This document shows, piece by piece, positions 44,750-57,499 of a DNA stretch of 64,000 nt; position 1 is the stretch's first letter, and every line of letters starts with the position of its first letter. Where the stretch lies: contig NC_045145.1 of the NCBI RefSeq assembly GCF_008831285.2, positions 5,394,802 to 5,458,801 on the forward strand, written 5' to 3'. The stretch comes from Nymphaea colorata (taxonomy: Eukaryota; Streptophyta; Magnoliopsida; Nymphaeales; Nymphaeaceae). Made by a program: the position numbers and the translations under genes. The notes under the pieces were generated by a model. It did not search any database. It saw only the letters and a program-made list of their open reading frames with translations, and had not been told where the DNA came from.

Positions 44750-46795
44750 ATGGTGAAACAGTTGTTGCTTGCGACAGTGAGGGGTTTGCACCAGGGCACC
44801 GCAAGCAATATTGGAATGTATTGCATTGTCGGGTACCCGAATCTGTTTGATCGAGTTGCTCCCTCGTGGATCACCATCTGCAGCAGCATGAAATATCTCA
44901 CTTCCATCAACATCCACAACAACATGAGATATCTCATTCCATCAACATCTGCAACGGCAGGAGATATCCCACATCCTATCGCATCATCATCATCACCTTG
45001 AGCAGAGGAGGCTGCTCAGAGGGAGGTCCACACTAAACGGTATGAGGAGTATATGGGCATTGAGATTGCGCAACAAAAGATGCGAGGATCATGCAAAAAT
45101 TGTAGTCCAACGTCCAAACCTACCTGTGGTCCTGTGGAAAAAAGATTGTGGCAACAATAAACACACTGATTGTTCATGTTGTCGTTTTGACTTGGAAAAT
45201 TGATTATTTGAAACATAATATGCCAGCAACAAACCGACATGAACATGAGGATCGAGAATAATTGTATTTTATTAATAACGATAAATGATAATAAGTTAAT
45301 TTTAGTAATATGGACTGTCATATGGTAGACTAATGTGACATATTGAAAGTCTGGATTTTGAAGTTTCGTTTCGTTTTGTTATCTGAGGCGCGTGTAATGA
45401 ATTGTATTGTCCCATTATCATATTGTCCCATATGCATTTGATTATTTTATATTCTGTTATCTTATGCGTGAGATAATTTGCGTGAGATAATGAATTCGTG
45501 AAATAGTGTTCAAATGTTATTTGATCGACGGACTTTATGCATTGCAGATGGCACAATGTATGATAACAGAGTAGGAAATAATCAAATGCATATGAGATAA
45601 TACAATAACGGGATGATACAATTTATTACACGTGCCTAAGATAACAAAACGAAATGTAACTTTTCATTATCTCACATCATTCATACCATATGACAGTCCT
45701 TATTAATAAAATTAACTTATTATTGATCATTGTTATAAACAAACGAATAATGTATATTAATAAAATACAATTATTCTCCATCATCATGTTCATACCATTT
45801 TGTTTCTGACAGATTATGATTTAAATCATCAATTTTCGAATCAAAATGACACAATGAATAGTCAGTGTGTTTCTTACTGCCACCAGTCTCTCTTCCACGG
45901 GTAGGTTTTGACACTGGGCTGCAATCTCCGCATGGTCATCGCGTCTTTTGCTTTGAATCTTCCTGCCCGTTCTTGGTGCTGTTTACTGTGGATCTCCCTA
46001 TGAGCAGCCTCCTTCCCTCGAGATGATGATGATGATGCAACAGGATGTAGGATATCTCTTGCTGTTACAGCCGATGATGGAGGTGGGTTATCTCCTGCTA
46101 CCGCTGATGTTGATGGAAGTGAGATGTCTCCTGCTGCTGCATATGGTGATCCACGAGGTAGGTTTGGACACTGGGCTGCAGTCTCCGCATGGTCATCGCG
46201 TCTTTTGCTTCGAATCTTCTTGCCCGCTCCTGGTGCCGTTTACTGTGGATCTCCCTCTGAGCAACCTCCTCTACTTGAGGTGATGCTGATGATGCAACAA
46301 GATGTGGGATATCTCTTGCCGTTGTGGTCGATGATGTAGGTGGGTTATCTCATGCTGCTGCGGATGTTGATGGAAGTGAGATATCTCCTACTATTGCGGA
46401 TGGTGATCCATGAGGTAGGTTTGGACACTGGGCTGCAGTCTCCGCATGGTCATCGCTTCTTTTGCTTCAAATGTTCTTGCCCGCTCCTGGTGCCGTTTAT
46501 TGTGGATCTCCCTTTGAGCAACCTTCTCCCTCGAGATGATGATGATGATGATGCAATAGGATGTGGGATATCTCTTGCTGTTGCGGCCAATGATGTAGTT
46601 GGGTTATCTCCTACTACTGCGGATGTTGATGGAAGTGAGATATCTCCTACTGCTGCGGATGGTAATCCACGAGGGGCAACTCGATCAAATAGATTTCAGG
46701 TACTTGACCATGCACTACATCTCAATATTGCTCGCAGTAGCCTGGTGCAAACCCCTCGTCATCGTAAGCAACGACCATTTCACCATAATTGTTAT
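44750..46795. repeat. large imperfect palindrome (foldback-like)
   Basis: About 44750-45490 is the inverted counterpart of about 45540-46795, with the centre near 45500. Matching pairs include GTGCAAACCCCTC (about 46743 and, inverted, about 44788), GATGTTGATGGAAGTGAGAT (46621 and, inverted, 44896-44915) and the inner pair ATCAAATGCATATG (45578) with CATATGCATTTGAT (45429). The right arm is longer because of the 257-bp tandem copies. No target duplication was found. It may be a foldback transposon or part of the neighbouring PMD element. Confidence 0.75.
45890..46680 (+). repeat. 257-bp tandem repeat, three copies plus partial
   Basis: ACACTGGGCTGCA[A/G]TCTCCGC starts at 45911, 46168 and 46425, exactly 257 bp apart. 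A partial fourth unit, running through GATGATGATGATGATGCAA and GATGTTGATGGAAGTGAGAT, ends near 46680. The units are open in one frame for up to 150 codons, but their product resembles no family I know. Confidence 0.9.
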
Positions 46796-46799
46796 TGAA

Positions 46800-49180
46800 T
46801 TATTTGTTTGGACAAGGGAATCTAAAATCTACATTCTGGAAGATTTTTGTACTTGTGTCAGATATCAGGTCAAAATCCGTGTCGTCGTGTCTTAAACCTA
46901 CCAATTGTTAGTAAATCATTAGGAAATCAATATTCTTTCCTGGGGTTGATTTGTATAAGCAGATGTTAGTGTATTATAGCATTAGAAAGACATGGAATTT
47001 ACTATCCCATTGGATATGGCAGTTTTGCCCAAACAACCAATAGTTAACTGATTCAATTTGGCCATAGTCCAGACGTGTCATCCTATTCAATTTTTACTAG
47101 ACTCCTATCTATTTCATTTAAAATAAAAAAATGACGTGAGGTCTACTTCTCAGGGCTTGTAATTTATGTGAAAACATTTGATTCTTTTGCAAACTTCACT
47201 TGCTTTTAAGCCCTTATTTGAATTCTAGTATTCTCTTTCGAATGCCTATGAATGACGTACCAAATTTCTAGTTCTTTTTTTTGTGACAGTATGTCAATTA
47301 TTTTGGTCTTGGCTGAGAAGTTCATTACAGTTATGAAAGAATATAGGGGAAAGGAAGTGCACCAAGCAGAACTGGTCCCAAAAAGAATAGGAATTGAGTT
47401 TTTTCTAAATGCTTATTCACAAGACAATTTTTTTTCATGAATGATAAATATTTCTTGCCAATTTAGTGGAATTTCTTCTAATTGGTCGAAACCTTTCAAG
47501 GTCATGGGCCCATTTCCGTGGTGTTTAGTTGTTCCTCCTCTTCCTATTTCATACTTCTTTTGCGGTTTCGTATTTGTCATGCAACTTTTAGCAAAAGGTC
47601 TTGTTAGTTGACACTCACATGTAGTTTGTGAGAATAACCAAAATAACGGTGATCGGAGATTGAGGCTGAAAGAGATGATGAAACATTGAGATGAATGGTG
47701 GAAGGTCTGTCACACTATCATCATTTGCTGCTCTTTAACCTGATTGACAAATGGTTGCATGATAAGAGTTTGTTGCACATCTTATACCTTACACATCATG
47801 TATAATATTTGATAAACAGTTTAACCTTGGAAGCATCTTACTGAAGAGATCTTGGTTTGAAATGGAAATGGGATCCTTGGTACCACCGTATAATTGGTCA
47901 AGTTTCCAGTAAGAGCTCCGAGCAAGTGGCAGGACAATCGGCTTAAAACTTTCAAGTCGAAGGAGCTTACTGTGTGATGTCTGGTGTGTGTCTCCTATCC
48001 CAGCTAGCGTTTAAAATGCAGTTGCGTGCTTTGTACGTTCCCAATACTGAAGTCTAGTCCAAAATTGCATGCGCAACCCCTTTTCAATGAGGCTGAAAGA
48101 AGATTCAAAAGTGGTAGAGCCCCTTAAGTGAATCTTCAACATTTGCAAGAAGCATGTCCAAGGAAAATGTAACGTACAAAAGTTGGTTGGAGAAAATTTT
48201 TCTGGATTGTAGAAAACCCTGACATTGTAGATAAATGGCCTCTGAATGGAAACAAAGACGCTCTGTCTACAGTATGCTGCACATGTTGCATGGCATGTTT
48301 TTGTGTGTGTGTGTGTGTGGGAGAGAGAGAGAGAGAGAGAGCACCACAGCAATGTTGTTAAAATCAGCATCCGTCTGTCTGATTCAACCGACTTGTAATT
48401 TTGCATTGAATTGGCTCATTTTTATTAGATAAACTATCCTATTCAAATGCAGACATGGCATAATTTTAGCTTTCTATTTAATCTTTTATGTTTTCAAATC
48501 TATCAGTACTGGTTTTGGTATTTGATTTTTTTTTTTTACTTTTTTTTTTTTAAATTTGATCAGTTTGAAAAATGATTGAGGCTTCCTGATTCTGATTTGA
48601 TTTGGCCCATTTCCTGATTCTTTCTCGGTACCAATTTGGTTCAAACATTGATTTTATTAGCATTGCACCGAAGAACATAACTAGCCTTGGAGGCCAGATT
48701 GATGGCGGACCTGCTCTTCTTTGCTCACGAATATTCATCCTTTTACTTGCCTTTGTCGAATCCAGTTACAGTGAATGCCATGTTTGAGAGCTCATTCAGT
48801 GAGACCCCAAACCCAATACTCATCTGAAAGTGAATGACTTACTGACTTTCACCTTTTCCGATTATTGGCAAATTTTCGCTTTACTTCTTGCCTTCTGGGG
48901 CATTTCTATGTAATGATGGCCATTTTTTCCATGTGGCAGTAATGACTATCTCGACATCTAATTTTCTTTTTCAAGCACACACATAAAAGCACATTATGAT
49001 GCTAGAGAAAAAGATGGAAGCGTTTCAGGGAATCTGCCTTGGGCGCAGATCTGCTGTCTAATATGAGAAATTCTGTGAATTTTCACCAAAATTTTGATGA
49101 GATGTAATGAACTCGAAAAAGGAAATAGAAAGGCAGAAAACAGAGAGTATTGGGCTTGCTGATGATCTGCCATCAAAATC
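46800..49180. other. intergenic DNA; compound microsatellite; region upstream of MIR827
   Basis: No coding gene recognised. A compound (GT)n(GA)n microsatellite lies at about 48302-48341. An octamer GAATATTC at 48729-48736 fits the PHR1-binding consensus GNATATNC. CATAAAAG at 48982-48989 could be a TATA element about 220 bp before the microRNA hairpin. Confidence 0.5.
48729..48736. promoter_or_regulatory. candidate P1BS (PHR1-binding) box upstream of MIR827
   Basis: GAATATTC fits the palindromic GNATATNC site of PHR1-type MYB-CC regulators of the phosphate-starvation response. It lies about 480 bp upstream of the hairpin. An 8-bp degenerate site is expected by chance fairly often in AT-rich DNA, so this is only suggestive. 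Confidence 0.35.
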
Positions 49181-49181
49181 T

Positions 49182-49305
49182 GCCCTTCCGCATGCGTTCT
49201 TAATGTGCTTGCTGATGATCATCTAGTTGTCTCATTCATGAAGATGAAATCATATCAGAGACAATTAGATGACCATCAGCAAAGCAAATTTAGAAGGCAG
49301 CTCGC
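49182..49305 (+). ncRNA. MIR827: MIR827-type microRNA precursor hairpin
   Basis: The 3' arm contains TTAGATGACCATCAGCAAA (49265-49283, continuing GC), which as I recall agrees with mature plant miR827 over its first 19 bases and differs from the monocot form only at the 3' end. The 5' arm (49206-49233) pairs with 49258-49286 through about 28 base pairs, with one A/C mismatch, one G-U pair and one bulged A. The loop is 24 bases (49234-49257). A lower stem (about 49187-49204 with 49289-49300) is imperfect. Mature sequence on the 3' arm is as in known MIR827 genes. miR827 is induced by phosphate starvation and targets transcripts of the SPX-domain ubiquitin ligase NLA or SPX-MFS vacuolar phosphate transporters. 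GNATATNC boxes lie upstream (48729) and downstream (49457, 49492). The primary transcript ends are unknown. Confidence 0.85.
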
Positions 49306-50559
49306 CTTCTTTTTTCTTCGGATCTTTGAGGACATGAATAGGATCTTCCACATCGCCTTTGCAGGTGGGAGTTTTCTGATATAACTGGCGAAAGATATCC
49401 TCCCCATCAAGAACGCCTTTATATTATATGCAAGATAGAGAAAGAAGCCTGTCAGAGAATATTCTCCAACAAGTATTCCTCATACAAAAGGGCATATACT
49501 CAAGAATAAACCATAAGTGGGGAACCCCAAACATTTTTAAATGTTAATGAAATAGCAAATGTACATAATTTTTTGCTTAAAACAGATTTGCGATACAGTA
49601 GTCAGTTACCCAGTAAATTAGCATATGGACGCGGTTTTTTCTTTTGGGGAATCTACATAGATCCGCGGCTCTCCTTTGCCCCCATTATCAATCTTAATGC
49701 AATGAACGGGGAAAAAACGAAGAAATATTTATTGAAAGAGAACTACATAACCAATTCCGAAGTCACAGAGAATGTCTGTCAATAATTTTTTGGGCCAAGG
49801 TTTTTGCCGTTGTTTTGTGCGAAAAAAAAGAGCAGAAGCACGAAGACTTATAGAGCCTGGAAAACATTAAAGAGCTGCCAAATAAAAAAAATAATGTGGT
49901 TTCTAGTGTTTTTCGAGGTATTTAAAGTAGAAAAAAACATGTTCAAAACCTAAAAATTACTAAAAAAATTAATATCTTAGAAAGTTCGAATATTTTCGAG
50001 ATGTTTACATTTTAGTCGATATTTGAGGACTACACGATATCTTGCCCGTATGCTTGGATTCGAATGGTGATAAACATCAAATACTGCAAAATGTCAAAGA
50101 TAGTCGCGACCGAGGAATCTCACCTCACCTGAGAAACAGGCAAGTTTGGTTTTGGAGTTCATACCCAATACAGTACTAGCTTGAATTCACAGAGAACCGC
50201 AGGCTGATGCCACCAGTTAGAGGAAGAAGCCAGTACAGTGGAAACCGATAGCCCAGCAGATGCAGCATGTTTCCAGAGAAGAAGACCCAGATGAGAGATT
50301 TTCCAGGTAAACATTGAGATAGATATGGTAATTTAAGACACATGGCAGACCAGTCCTTCCAGGAATTTGCATCAGATAGAAACAACTCGTCGAAGAGAAC
50401 ACATTATCAGGGGTTCTCTAACAACAAACCCAAACACAAGCGCAGTTCAGTGTTGCTTCTATATTACATGATTAAACAGTCTTGAGAATAAAACCAAACT
50501 GGAACGCGTTTTACTGAAAGACAAGCACCTCCAACATGATTATATAACCAAGGCATGCC

Positions 50560-51333
50560 CTAGTTGCCGCTCCCACCAAAAAGGTATCCCAGAGAGGATC
50601 CACCACCGGGAGCCGCGTGAACTTTTGTGGAAGGCCGATCCTGAGTTCATCAAATTGCAAAGAGTTAGCAATGAAAGATCGTGGAAGAAAGAAATAACGT
50701 GAAAGCATGGTAAGGCACTCTAGCATTGATCACAATGGGATCAAGTGAAATTATGCTGAGTCAAAGGTCAGCGAGATGATTCCAATACAAGTGAAGAAAA
50801 TGCAGCTTGCTTCTTCTAGCTCAGCCCACATGAAGCTTATTTGGCCCGTCAGTGGAACTTCAGAAATAAGAAGCTAGCACATAAGCAACGCTATCTTTTC
50901 ATTTAAAGGAACACCCAAGCCAGAGAAGCAGAGTTTTTACCAAATCCAGAATTAACACTTCAATTGTGTACTTGATCTATTGAATAGCATATAAAGGAGA
51001 TCACGAAGCTTTGATACACTTTCTACAGAAAATCGATGAGTCTGAGATTGTTACTTCAGCAATGAAACGTACCGTTATGAAGTTTCCACTGTTTTGGCCA
51101 TCTGCACGGTAATAATTGCTAGAATGATTTGAATGAATCCCAGCAGGAATCTGATTCACGCTGTCCAATTGTGGAACAGAAGCAGTTGGTTTCGGGGTGG
51201 GTCCATTGGCTACAACTGAGTTGGGTTTCTGGACAGGTTGGGCATGGTTTGGGGCAGGCTTGGGTGATTCACCACTTCCAAACAGATAACCGAGAGAACT
51301 CTGTCCACCTCCACTGCTCACTCCACGACCCAT
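50560..51333 (-). CDS. SPIRAL1-like microtubule-associated protein
   Basis: Two coding exons on the minus strand, 51333-51073 and 50640-50560, with GT/AG borders (ATAACG|GTACGT and CTCAG|GATCGG), encode 113 residues. The N-terminus MGRGVSSGGGQSSLGYLFGS and the C-terminus GGGSSLGYLFGGSGN carry the paired G-G-G-x-S-S-L-G-Y-L-F repeats that define SPIRAL1/SPIRAL1-like proteins. The middle has the conserved QIPAGI and NNYYRADGQNSGNFIT-type segment followed by DRPSTKVHAAPGG, split by the intron at NFIT|DRP. Length matches the family (about 100-120). SPIRAL1 proteins bind cortical microtubules and plus ends through the terminal repeats and control directional (anisotropic) cell expansion. The start is fixed by the invariant MGRG. 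Both repeats are intact and nothing suggests a pseudogene. Which SPR1/SP1L paralogue it is cannot be decided here. Confidence 0.95.
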
Positions 51334-53034
51334 CGTTATCTTTCTATTAACACACCCTGAATCTGCAAAGATTCCCCAAATATAAGGCTGGTACTGCAAC
51401 ATTGTCATCCCGTAAACAGAAAAGAAATATTGTCTAGCAGACAACAATACAAGTTTATCTGAACCTTAATTGAAAATCAGAATCCTTAACAAGGTTAAGT
51501 ACAACCACACTAGGAATATATTGGAACATCTCAAGAAGATGGCACCAGCACATCCACCATAAACACTTGTCAAAACATATCTGGAGAAACCAGATGAGAT
51601 TTACCACAAATACAACAATTCCATCAACAAAAAGTACTAAACCATAACCAAAATGCATAATTTTATAGCGACAGTTCTGTGAAGACTTTTATGACAAAGA
51701 AAAGTTGCTGAAAACAATGCCAGAGAGACAATTTGGATAATACATCTATGATCTATCAACTATGAGCAGATCGTGTCAGCTCCTAACCTATAACCAAGCT
51801 CGATATGCTCTGTTAACACTAAAAACGGAATGAACAAGTGGGCCTCCCTGACATAATAATAGTACAACAACTACATATAAAGGATGCAGATGGAAAAGGC
51901 TGGTTTTTCATGGTAGAGAAATGTGTGGAAAGAGGGATTTAGTGACATGGTTGGACGGATGGTTACACTAACACAACCAGTGGATCTCAGGTTCAGTCTG
52001 GGCTACCCTCATCTTGAATATCAGGAACAAGAATCTCCAAAGACGTCTGAAATAGTTTCCAACCAAACTAATATCTGCACAATACCAACTTAATGAAAAA
52101 TAAAACAATGAGGCTCTCACTTGGACTTCTTGAGGGATTAAACCAACCTACTATACAACAGTATCGACTATACCATTGTTTTACTAAACAGAACCTAACA
52201 ATCATTGTCAAACTAGATTTCATGCAGTGGTGCATCACTAAATCATGGCACTATTCTGTCCGCAACTGGCCAAAGTTTCTGTAGCCGTAATGCCTGCGCA
52301 GGCAAAGATTGATAGCGAGAATGTGAATGCTTGCTTCATTCTGTCAATAAATAATAAACTACAAGCAAGCAACAAAAGGCATCCAGTGGTTAGTTCTACC
52401 AAGTAAATAACTGACTCTGTTTGATAAAGCTCCATCAGTAAAAGATGAACAGGATGCAAGACAGAAATTACAATATGAAAAAAGTTAAAAACTGAAAATA
52501 GCTGGAGCTGTCAAGCTGAATACTGACACATTGTTGACTTAAATAACCAATCCTCCAATTGCTCAGGATGTTAGATATTCATGGAAGCAAGCACTATCTG
52601 TTCTTGGGGTTTCTAATGGATTCTTTTCAAATTTTTAAATAAGTTTATGATTGCCCATTTGAAATACAGCTACTACAGCTTCCTCGAGCATACATGGTCC
52701 ATCACCCCCTTAATCATACATCTGGTCCTCCCTGCTATAGCCCAAAATCTACATGTTGGACCTGTGAGATGGGCTTGCAATGGTTCTGATGGAACAAATC
52801 AAGTTCGTCAAAACTCATAAGGTTCAAATTGTTGACTGTCCATTGTACTGTTACTTATGCTGTTAAGTGAACAACCAAGCCTCCATGTCCTGAGTCACCT
52901 GGGCATTTAAGTAAGGTCCCAGTATCTGCATCTGCATACCGGCACAGCAAAAAGGGTACGGGTACACATATGGGTACTTTCTGAATCAGAACCGATCCAA
53001 AGGACTTACTTTTGATTTAAATTGTTTCTAGCTC

Positions 53035-53141
53035 AGCTATTATTATGCTTTTGCAGGTTATTGGTCATTATCATGTATTTTTCTATTTGTATTACTTGTC
53101 TACTTAAATTTCGCTTTAATTTTGAATTCTTTGAGGGATTT

Positions 53142-53207
<66 letters not shown>

Positions 53208-53387
53208 CATACCGTATCTCCATACCCTTTACCTGAACCTGTACCTGCATACATGTGACTTAGCTCCAAGCACTTTCAGGAGCTATTATTATGCTTTTGC
53301 AGGTTATTGGTCATTATCATGTATTTTTCTATTTGTATTACTTGTCTACTTAAATTTCGCTTTAATTTTGAATTCTTTGAGGGATTT

Positions 53388-53427
<40 letters not shown>

Positions 53428-53500
53428 CATACCGTATCTCCATACCCTTTACCTGAACCTGTACCTGCATACATGTGACTTAGCTCCAAGCACTTTCAGG
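53035..53500. repeat. tandem duplication (246 bp) containing (AT)n tracts
   Basis: AGCTATTATTATGCTTTTGC begins at 53035 and at 53281. The copies are nearly identical apart from the length of the internal (AT)n tract (about 53149-53204 in the first, about 53391-53424 in the second). Both end in ACTTTCAGG. It lies in the long leader intron of the SPIRAL1-like gene. Confidence 0.9.
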
Positions 53501-56500
53501 GAGTGGACGAAGGTATGGAGAAGTTCAAAACTTTGGGTAGTCAGATTTGCAGAGGTCAGCACAGGAATGATTTTTCTGCTTTCCATATATCATTTTCATC
53601 ACAACAACAACCCTTATTTAGTTCCATCCAGTCCAACTTTTGATCATTTATTTCAACAAATTCTAATAATTTGTCAAGTTATATGATTAATGCTTCTTCA
53701 AAAGCTCTCGTGCTTCCCAACTTCAAGTCTGATAAAAAGACTTACAAAAAAAGGAACTTTTAAAGCTTATGATCCATTAAACCACATTTTAACTTTGACA
53801 TATATATTGAAAATTGAATAGGAAGCTGCCTCAATCTTTCACTTACACCATAAAGAAGAATCAACATGTCTACAAAACTCACTTTGTTTGCTGCTAACAC
53901 AGAAAGGTAAACCTCAAGAACTCAGTTTTTAAAACTATTTACTGAAGACATCTTCAGGGGTTACAGGAAACTGGAAAAGCAATAACCATGGTTCTCCAAA
54001 TCGGAAACATTTATCCAATTCCATTTTTGGTGCAAACACAAAAGACTATCTCAAAACTCTTTGAGCTCATTTTTTCACCTGAAAAGCCGCTATTAGAGTG
54101 GCTGCCAAGCTGCAGCCATTTCCCAGTACAAGCAGCTAAAAGCACCTTAGAATTTAAGTTTTTCCAAATAAGGAGACAGATAATCTACTAACGCCTGCAA
54201 TTCTTATTCTTCTCAAAATGATGGTGGAACCAACACATGGTCTCTCCTAGATAATACAACTACATCATTCAACCATACACTTCAGTTTCTGATCACAGCC
54301 ACACTGTCAAGGAATAAAAACTGCAGAAGAAGTATTTCTTAAGTTGGGGATTTTTTTTTCACATTGATTTAACAACAAGAAGTTATCTAAGACCCAGAAG
54401 CAGAGACTCATTTCAATTAAAGGATTCATCCTGATCTTAAAATATGCATGAAACACAGTTCGTGCACATGAAAAAACAGGAAACAAATCAATAATGAAAT
54501 CACAAATGTGGCAACAAGTTTCTGAAGCTTATATTCACAAGCAATAATTAAAATTTAAACATGTTGAGTTGAAAGTTGAGCATCGCAAGATTCACAAAGT
54601 TACTGCAACAAGTTAGATAGCCAGATATCAAATACAGATGTAAGTTGGGAAAAATGAACAAGCAGAAGAGGTGGTTGTGATCCCATGTTGCAAGCCAAAA
54701 TGCTTAACTCCATTCTGAGCTTAAATTTTTCACAGATAGTTAGTACTAAGCTATAAACAGTTAATTCTACAGCTACATAGTTAGGAACCCAATTTGCAAT
54801 AAGAAAATAAACGTTTCAAAACCTTAGGAAGCTCAGCTTCATTCAACAAGCCACAAGCATGTAGGAGACAAAAAAGAGCATCATGATAGAAGTGTTAGTC
54901 CCATTGAAAATCAGAAAAGACTTCAAGTACGCATACCAATTAGAGAAAAACAAAAAACAAGGAGTCTGAATAAAGCTTTTCAAGTAGCCATGGCCAATGG
55001 CGACTGCTAACACAAAATGGAGAACTTCCTTTGTCATAAATTTTCTGTTGGGATTAGAACAACCGCAAAAGCACGAAACAAATTTATTTAATAAGTGCCA
55101 AATCAGAAGCTGGGTTCATATTTATGTCATGGATATAGTTGAAGATGCAGGAGTAGGTCCATTTCTGATGAATCCTTTATCACTTCTTGACACTTGACAG
55201 GAATTTTAGCCATTAAGAACAAAAGAGTAAATTCTAAGTAGAAGTTCAATAAGAGTTGGCTGTTGAGAACTTGAAACATGAAAATCAAGTTTTATAATTG
55301 TGAGGCAGGTTATCTAGGTTCTAGGTTGAGGAGGATTACAGAACTAGGAATCTTTAACAGAAATTTGGAGGTGCCCATTCCTGGTAAATCTCTTTCTCCC
55401 TCTCTCTCACTCTGCCCTTTCCAATAACTTTCTCTTCTCCTTTTTCAAGGGCTGTCTGTTCCACTTTTATACAAGGGGATAAGTATAAATGGGTAAATGC
55501 AATATCCATGTTGAATATGCCAACTGATATCATTAAAATTTAAATAATAAAATACAGAAGTGCTAACTACATTTCATCCACTTTTACTTTCTATGCTTGC
55601 TCTGTGCATGCTGGAAGTTGTTTCATTTTTATTCACATGAAACATATATCAACACTAAGGATGCAATTTCTCACCCATAATACTTTAATCCTCCCTTGAG
55701 GGAACTTCTCTTTCCTTTTTTGGAGTCGCTTACTTCACTTTTGTAGAAGGGGATAAATACAGCATGAGGGCAATGCAACATCCATCATATTGTTAACATG
55801 CAAACAGAAAGTCTTGGTTACACACATACACACATTCAAACATATATTATCCTTTTTCTTTCCTTTCTCAAATACCTTCCTTTTCCCCTTTCTGGGGGCT
55901 GCCTGTTCCATTTTTATGGAAGCAAATAGGTATACAATGAGGCAAATGCAGTATTCATGCTACATGCTACATTCTACCTTATGTTGTTAAAATTTAGACA
56001 AAGAAGCTTTGATTACATAGTATGTGCACTTTTACTTTCTAAGCTCTGCGCTAATGGAAGTTGTTTCAATTGGTTTGTGTTGAACATATATAAGCAGCAA
56101 GGCTGCCATTTTGCTACCAAAAATACTATAATCCTCCGATTCATGACTCATAAGTACACCTTAATGTCTTTTTGTTAATCCAAAATGTGTACGAAACTAA
56201 GAATAAGGCGTCACTGTCAAGCACCCAATGCACTTTACAACTAGGACTAAGAACAAAATCAATTTAAATTTTAAACTAGGTAGTGAATATTTTTTTCCAA
56301 AAAAAAGATAAGTAACTTAAAGCTCTTCGATTATGAAATAGCAGGTGTACGTGCACTGAAAAAATTAACTATACCATGTAGTACGAGAGAGAACATGTAG
56401 GGAAATAGCAACAGCAATAGCAGTGGCATTTGTGTAACATTATTTAAGGAAGAAAAATTGCACGTAGCAGCATAGTTCAAAATGGGAACCTAGCATGTGC

Positions 56501-57260
56501 CTGTTACACATTCTAAGAAGGGCTGGTAGACAATTCATTAACAGAATCGTCGGCATCCACGGAGAATTGCTATTATATGAGAAAAAGTCATAGTAACGAT
56601 AAGCATGACGGTGCACCTCGTGCGATAATGAAGAATGGGAATATTTGAAAAAAAAAGCGACACGGCTTAAAAGGCATACAGGAAAGAGGAAAAAGGGTAG
56701 CTCAAGCTTAAGAACACTTTAGATACTAAACACCGAAAAATTGTTCCACATGATCCTCTCTCAGATTGCACAAATGACCTTAATATCTATTCCCAGGCAC
56801 CACAGCTTAAGGAAACCAAAAGTTTGCACTCACATAAGCACGTGGAAACTAATCGTTAAGAAACTACAAGGACTCTAACAACTCAGTAAAGCCTCTACTT
56901 TTTTACCTTGCTAAAGAATACGAACAAATAAACCATTATAACCACAATCCGTGGCCTGATCTATAGAAAACCACGAAATCAATCCACAGCCACCACAAAA
57001 CTCCGACCAATGCACAACAAAAAGTAAAAGCATCCGCCAGCAAACAGCAGATCTAAACCCCAATATGAGCTTCATTAAAGATATCAGTGTCAAAACCTCT
57101 GGAATGCACAGTATACCCCAGTTCAAAGGCAAATTCCACAAATCATTGCACAAAACTTCACAGTATGCTAGGATCGAAAACGAGATCCAAGATACCGCAA
57201 TCGAAGAACCGTTAAGGAAAAAAGAAAAGAAGATCTGTACCTCTGGTTCCCCTAGGGCAG

Positions 57261-57263
<3 letters not shown>

Positions 57264-57298
<35 letters not shown>
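57264..57298. repeat. (GA)n microsatellite in the SPIRAL1-like leader
   Basis: About 17 GA dinucleotides on the plus strand, transcribed as a CT tract in the inferred first exon of the minus-strand gene. CT-rich leaders are common in plant genes. Confidence 0.9.
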
Positions 57299-57305
<7 letters not shown>

Positions 57306-57377
57306 CCTCCGAGGAGGAAGAGGAAGAAGGGAGGGCAGTAGGAAGGAGTGGGGGAGGAGCAGGAAGAGCCAGAGTGG

Positions 57378-57385
57378 TATTTATA
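57378..57385 (-). promoter_or_regulatory. TATA box of the SPIRAL1-like gene
   Basis: TATAAATA on the minus strand (TATTTATA on plus), about 30 bp upstream of the inferred start of a pyrimidine-rich leader exon that ends at a clear donor at 57241. The flanks are GC-richer than the surrounding DNA. Confidence 0.6.
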
Positions 57386-57499
57386 CCGTCCAGGGAGCGG
57401 ACAAGGGAATGACGGGAAAGAAATAAAAAAAGAAACGCAAAGAAAAAGCAGAAGTGGGCAGCGCGGCAATTTACCGATAACCCAAATCCTAGAAGCAAA

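Larger units (their letters stand above)
51334..57348 (-). other. 5' UTR exon 1 and about 5.9-kb leader intron of the SPIRAL1-like gene
   Basis: A leader acceptor (TCTTTGCAG) ends at 51363, leaving 29 nt of UTR before the ATG. The best upstream donor with a promoter behind it is CCAGAG|GTACAG (exon end 57241, intron from 57240). That gives a 5,878-bp intron and a first exon of roughly 57348-57241. This exon has no ATG, is pyrimidine-rich and carries a (CT)n tract, typical of plant leaders. SPIRAL1 genes elsewhere also have a leader intron. Pairing these two sites is an inference; no other gene was found in between. Confidence 0.55.

Noticed and set aside
53022-53478. ORFs with long YIYIY runs on both strands.
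   Set aside because: They are translations of (AT)n microsatellites inside an intron.
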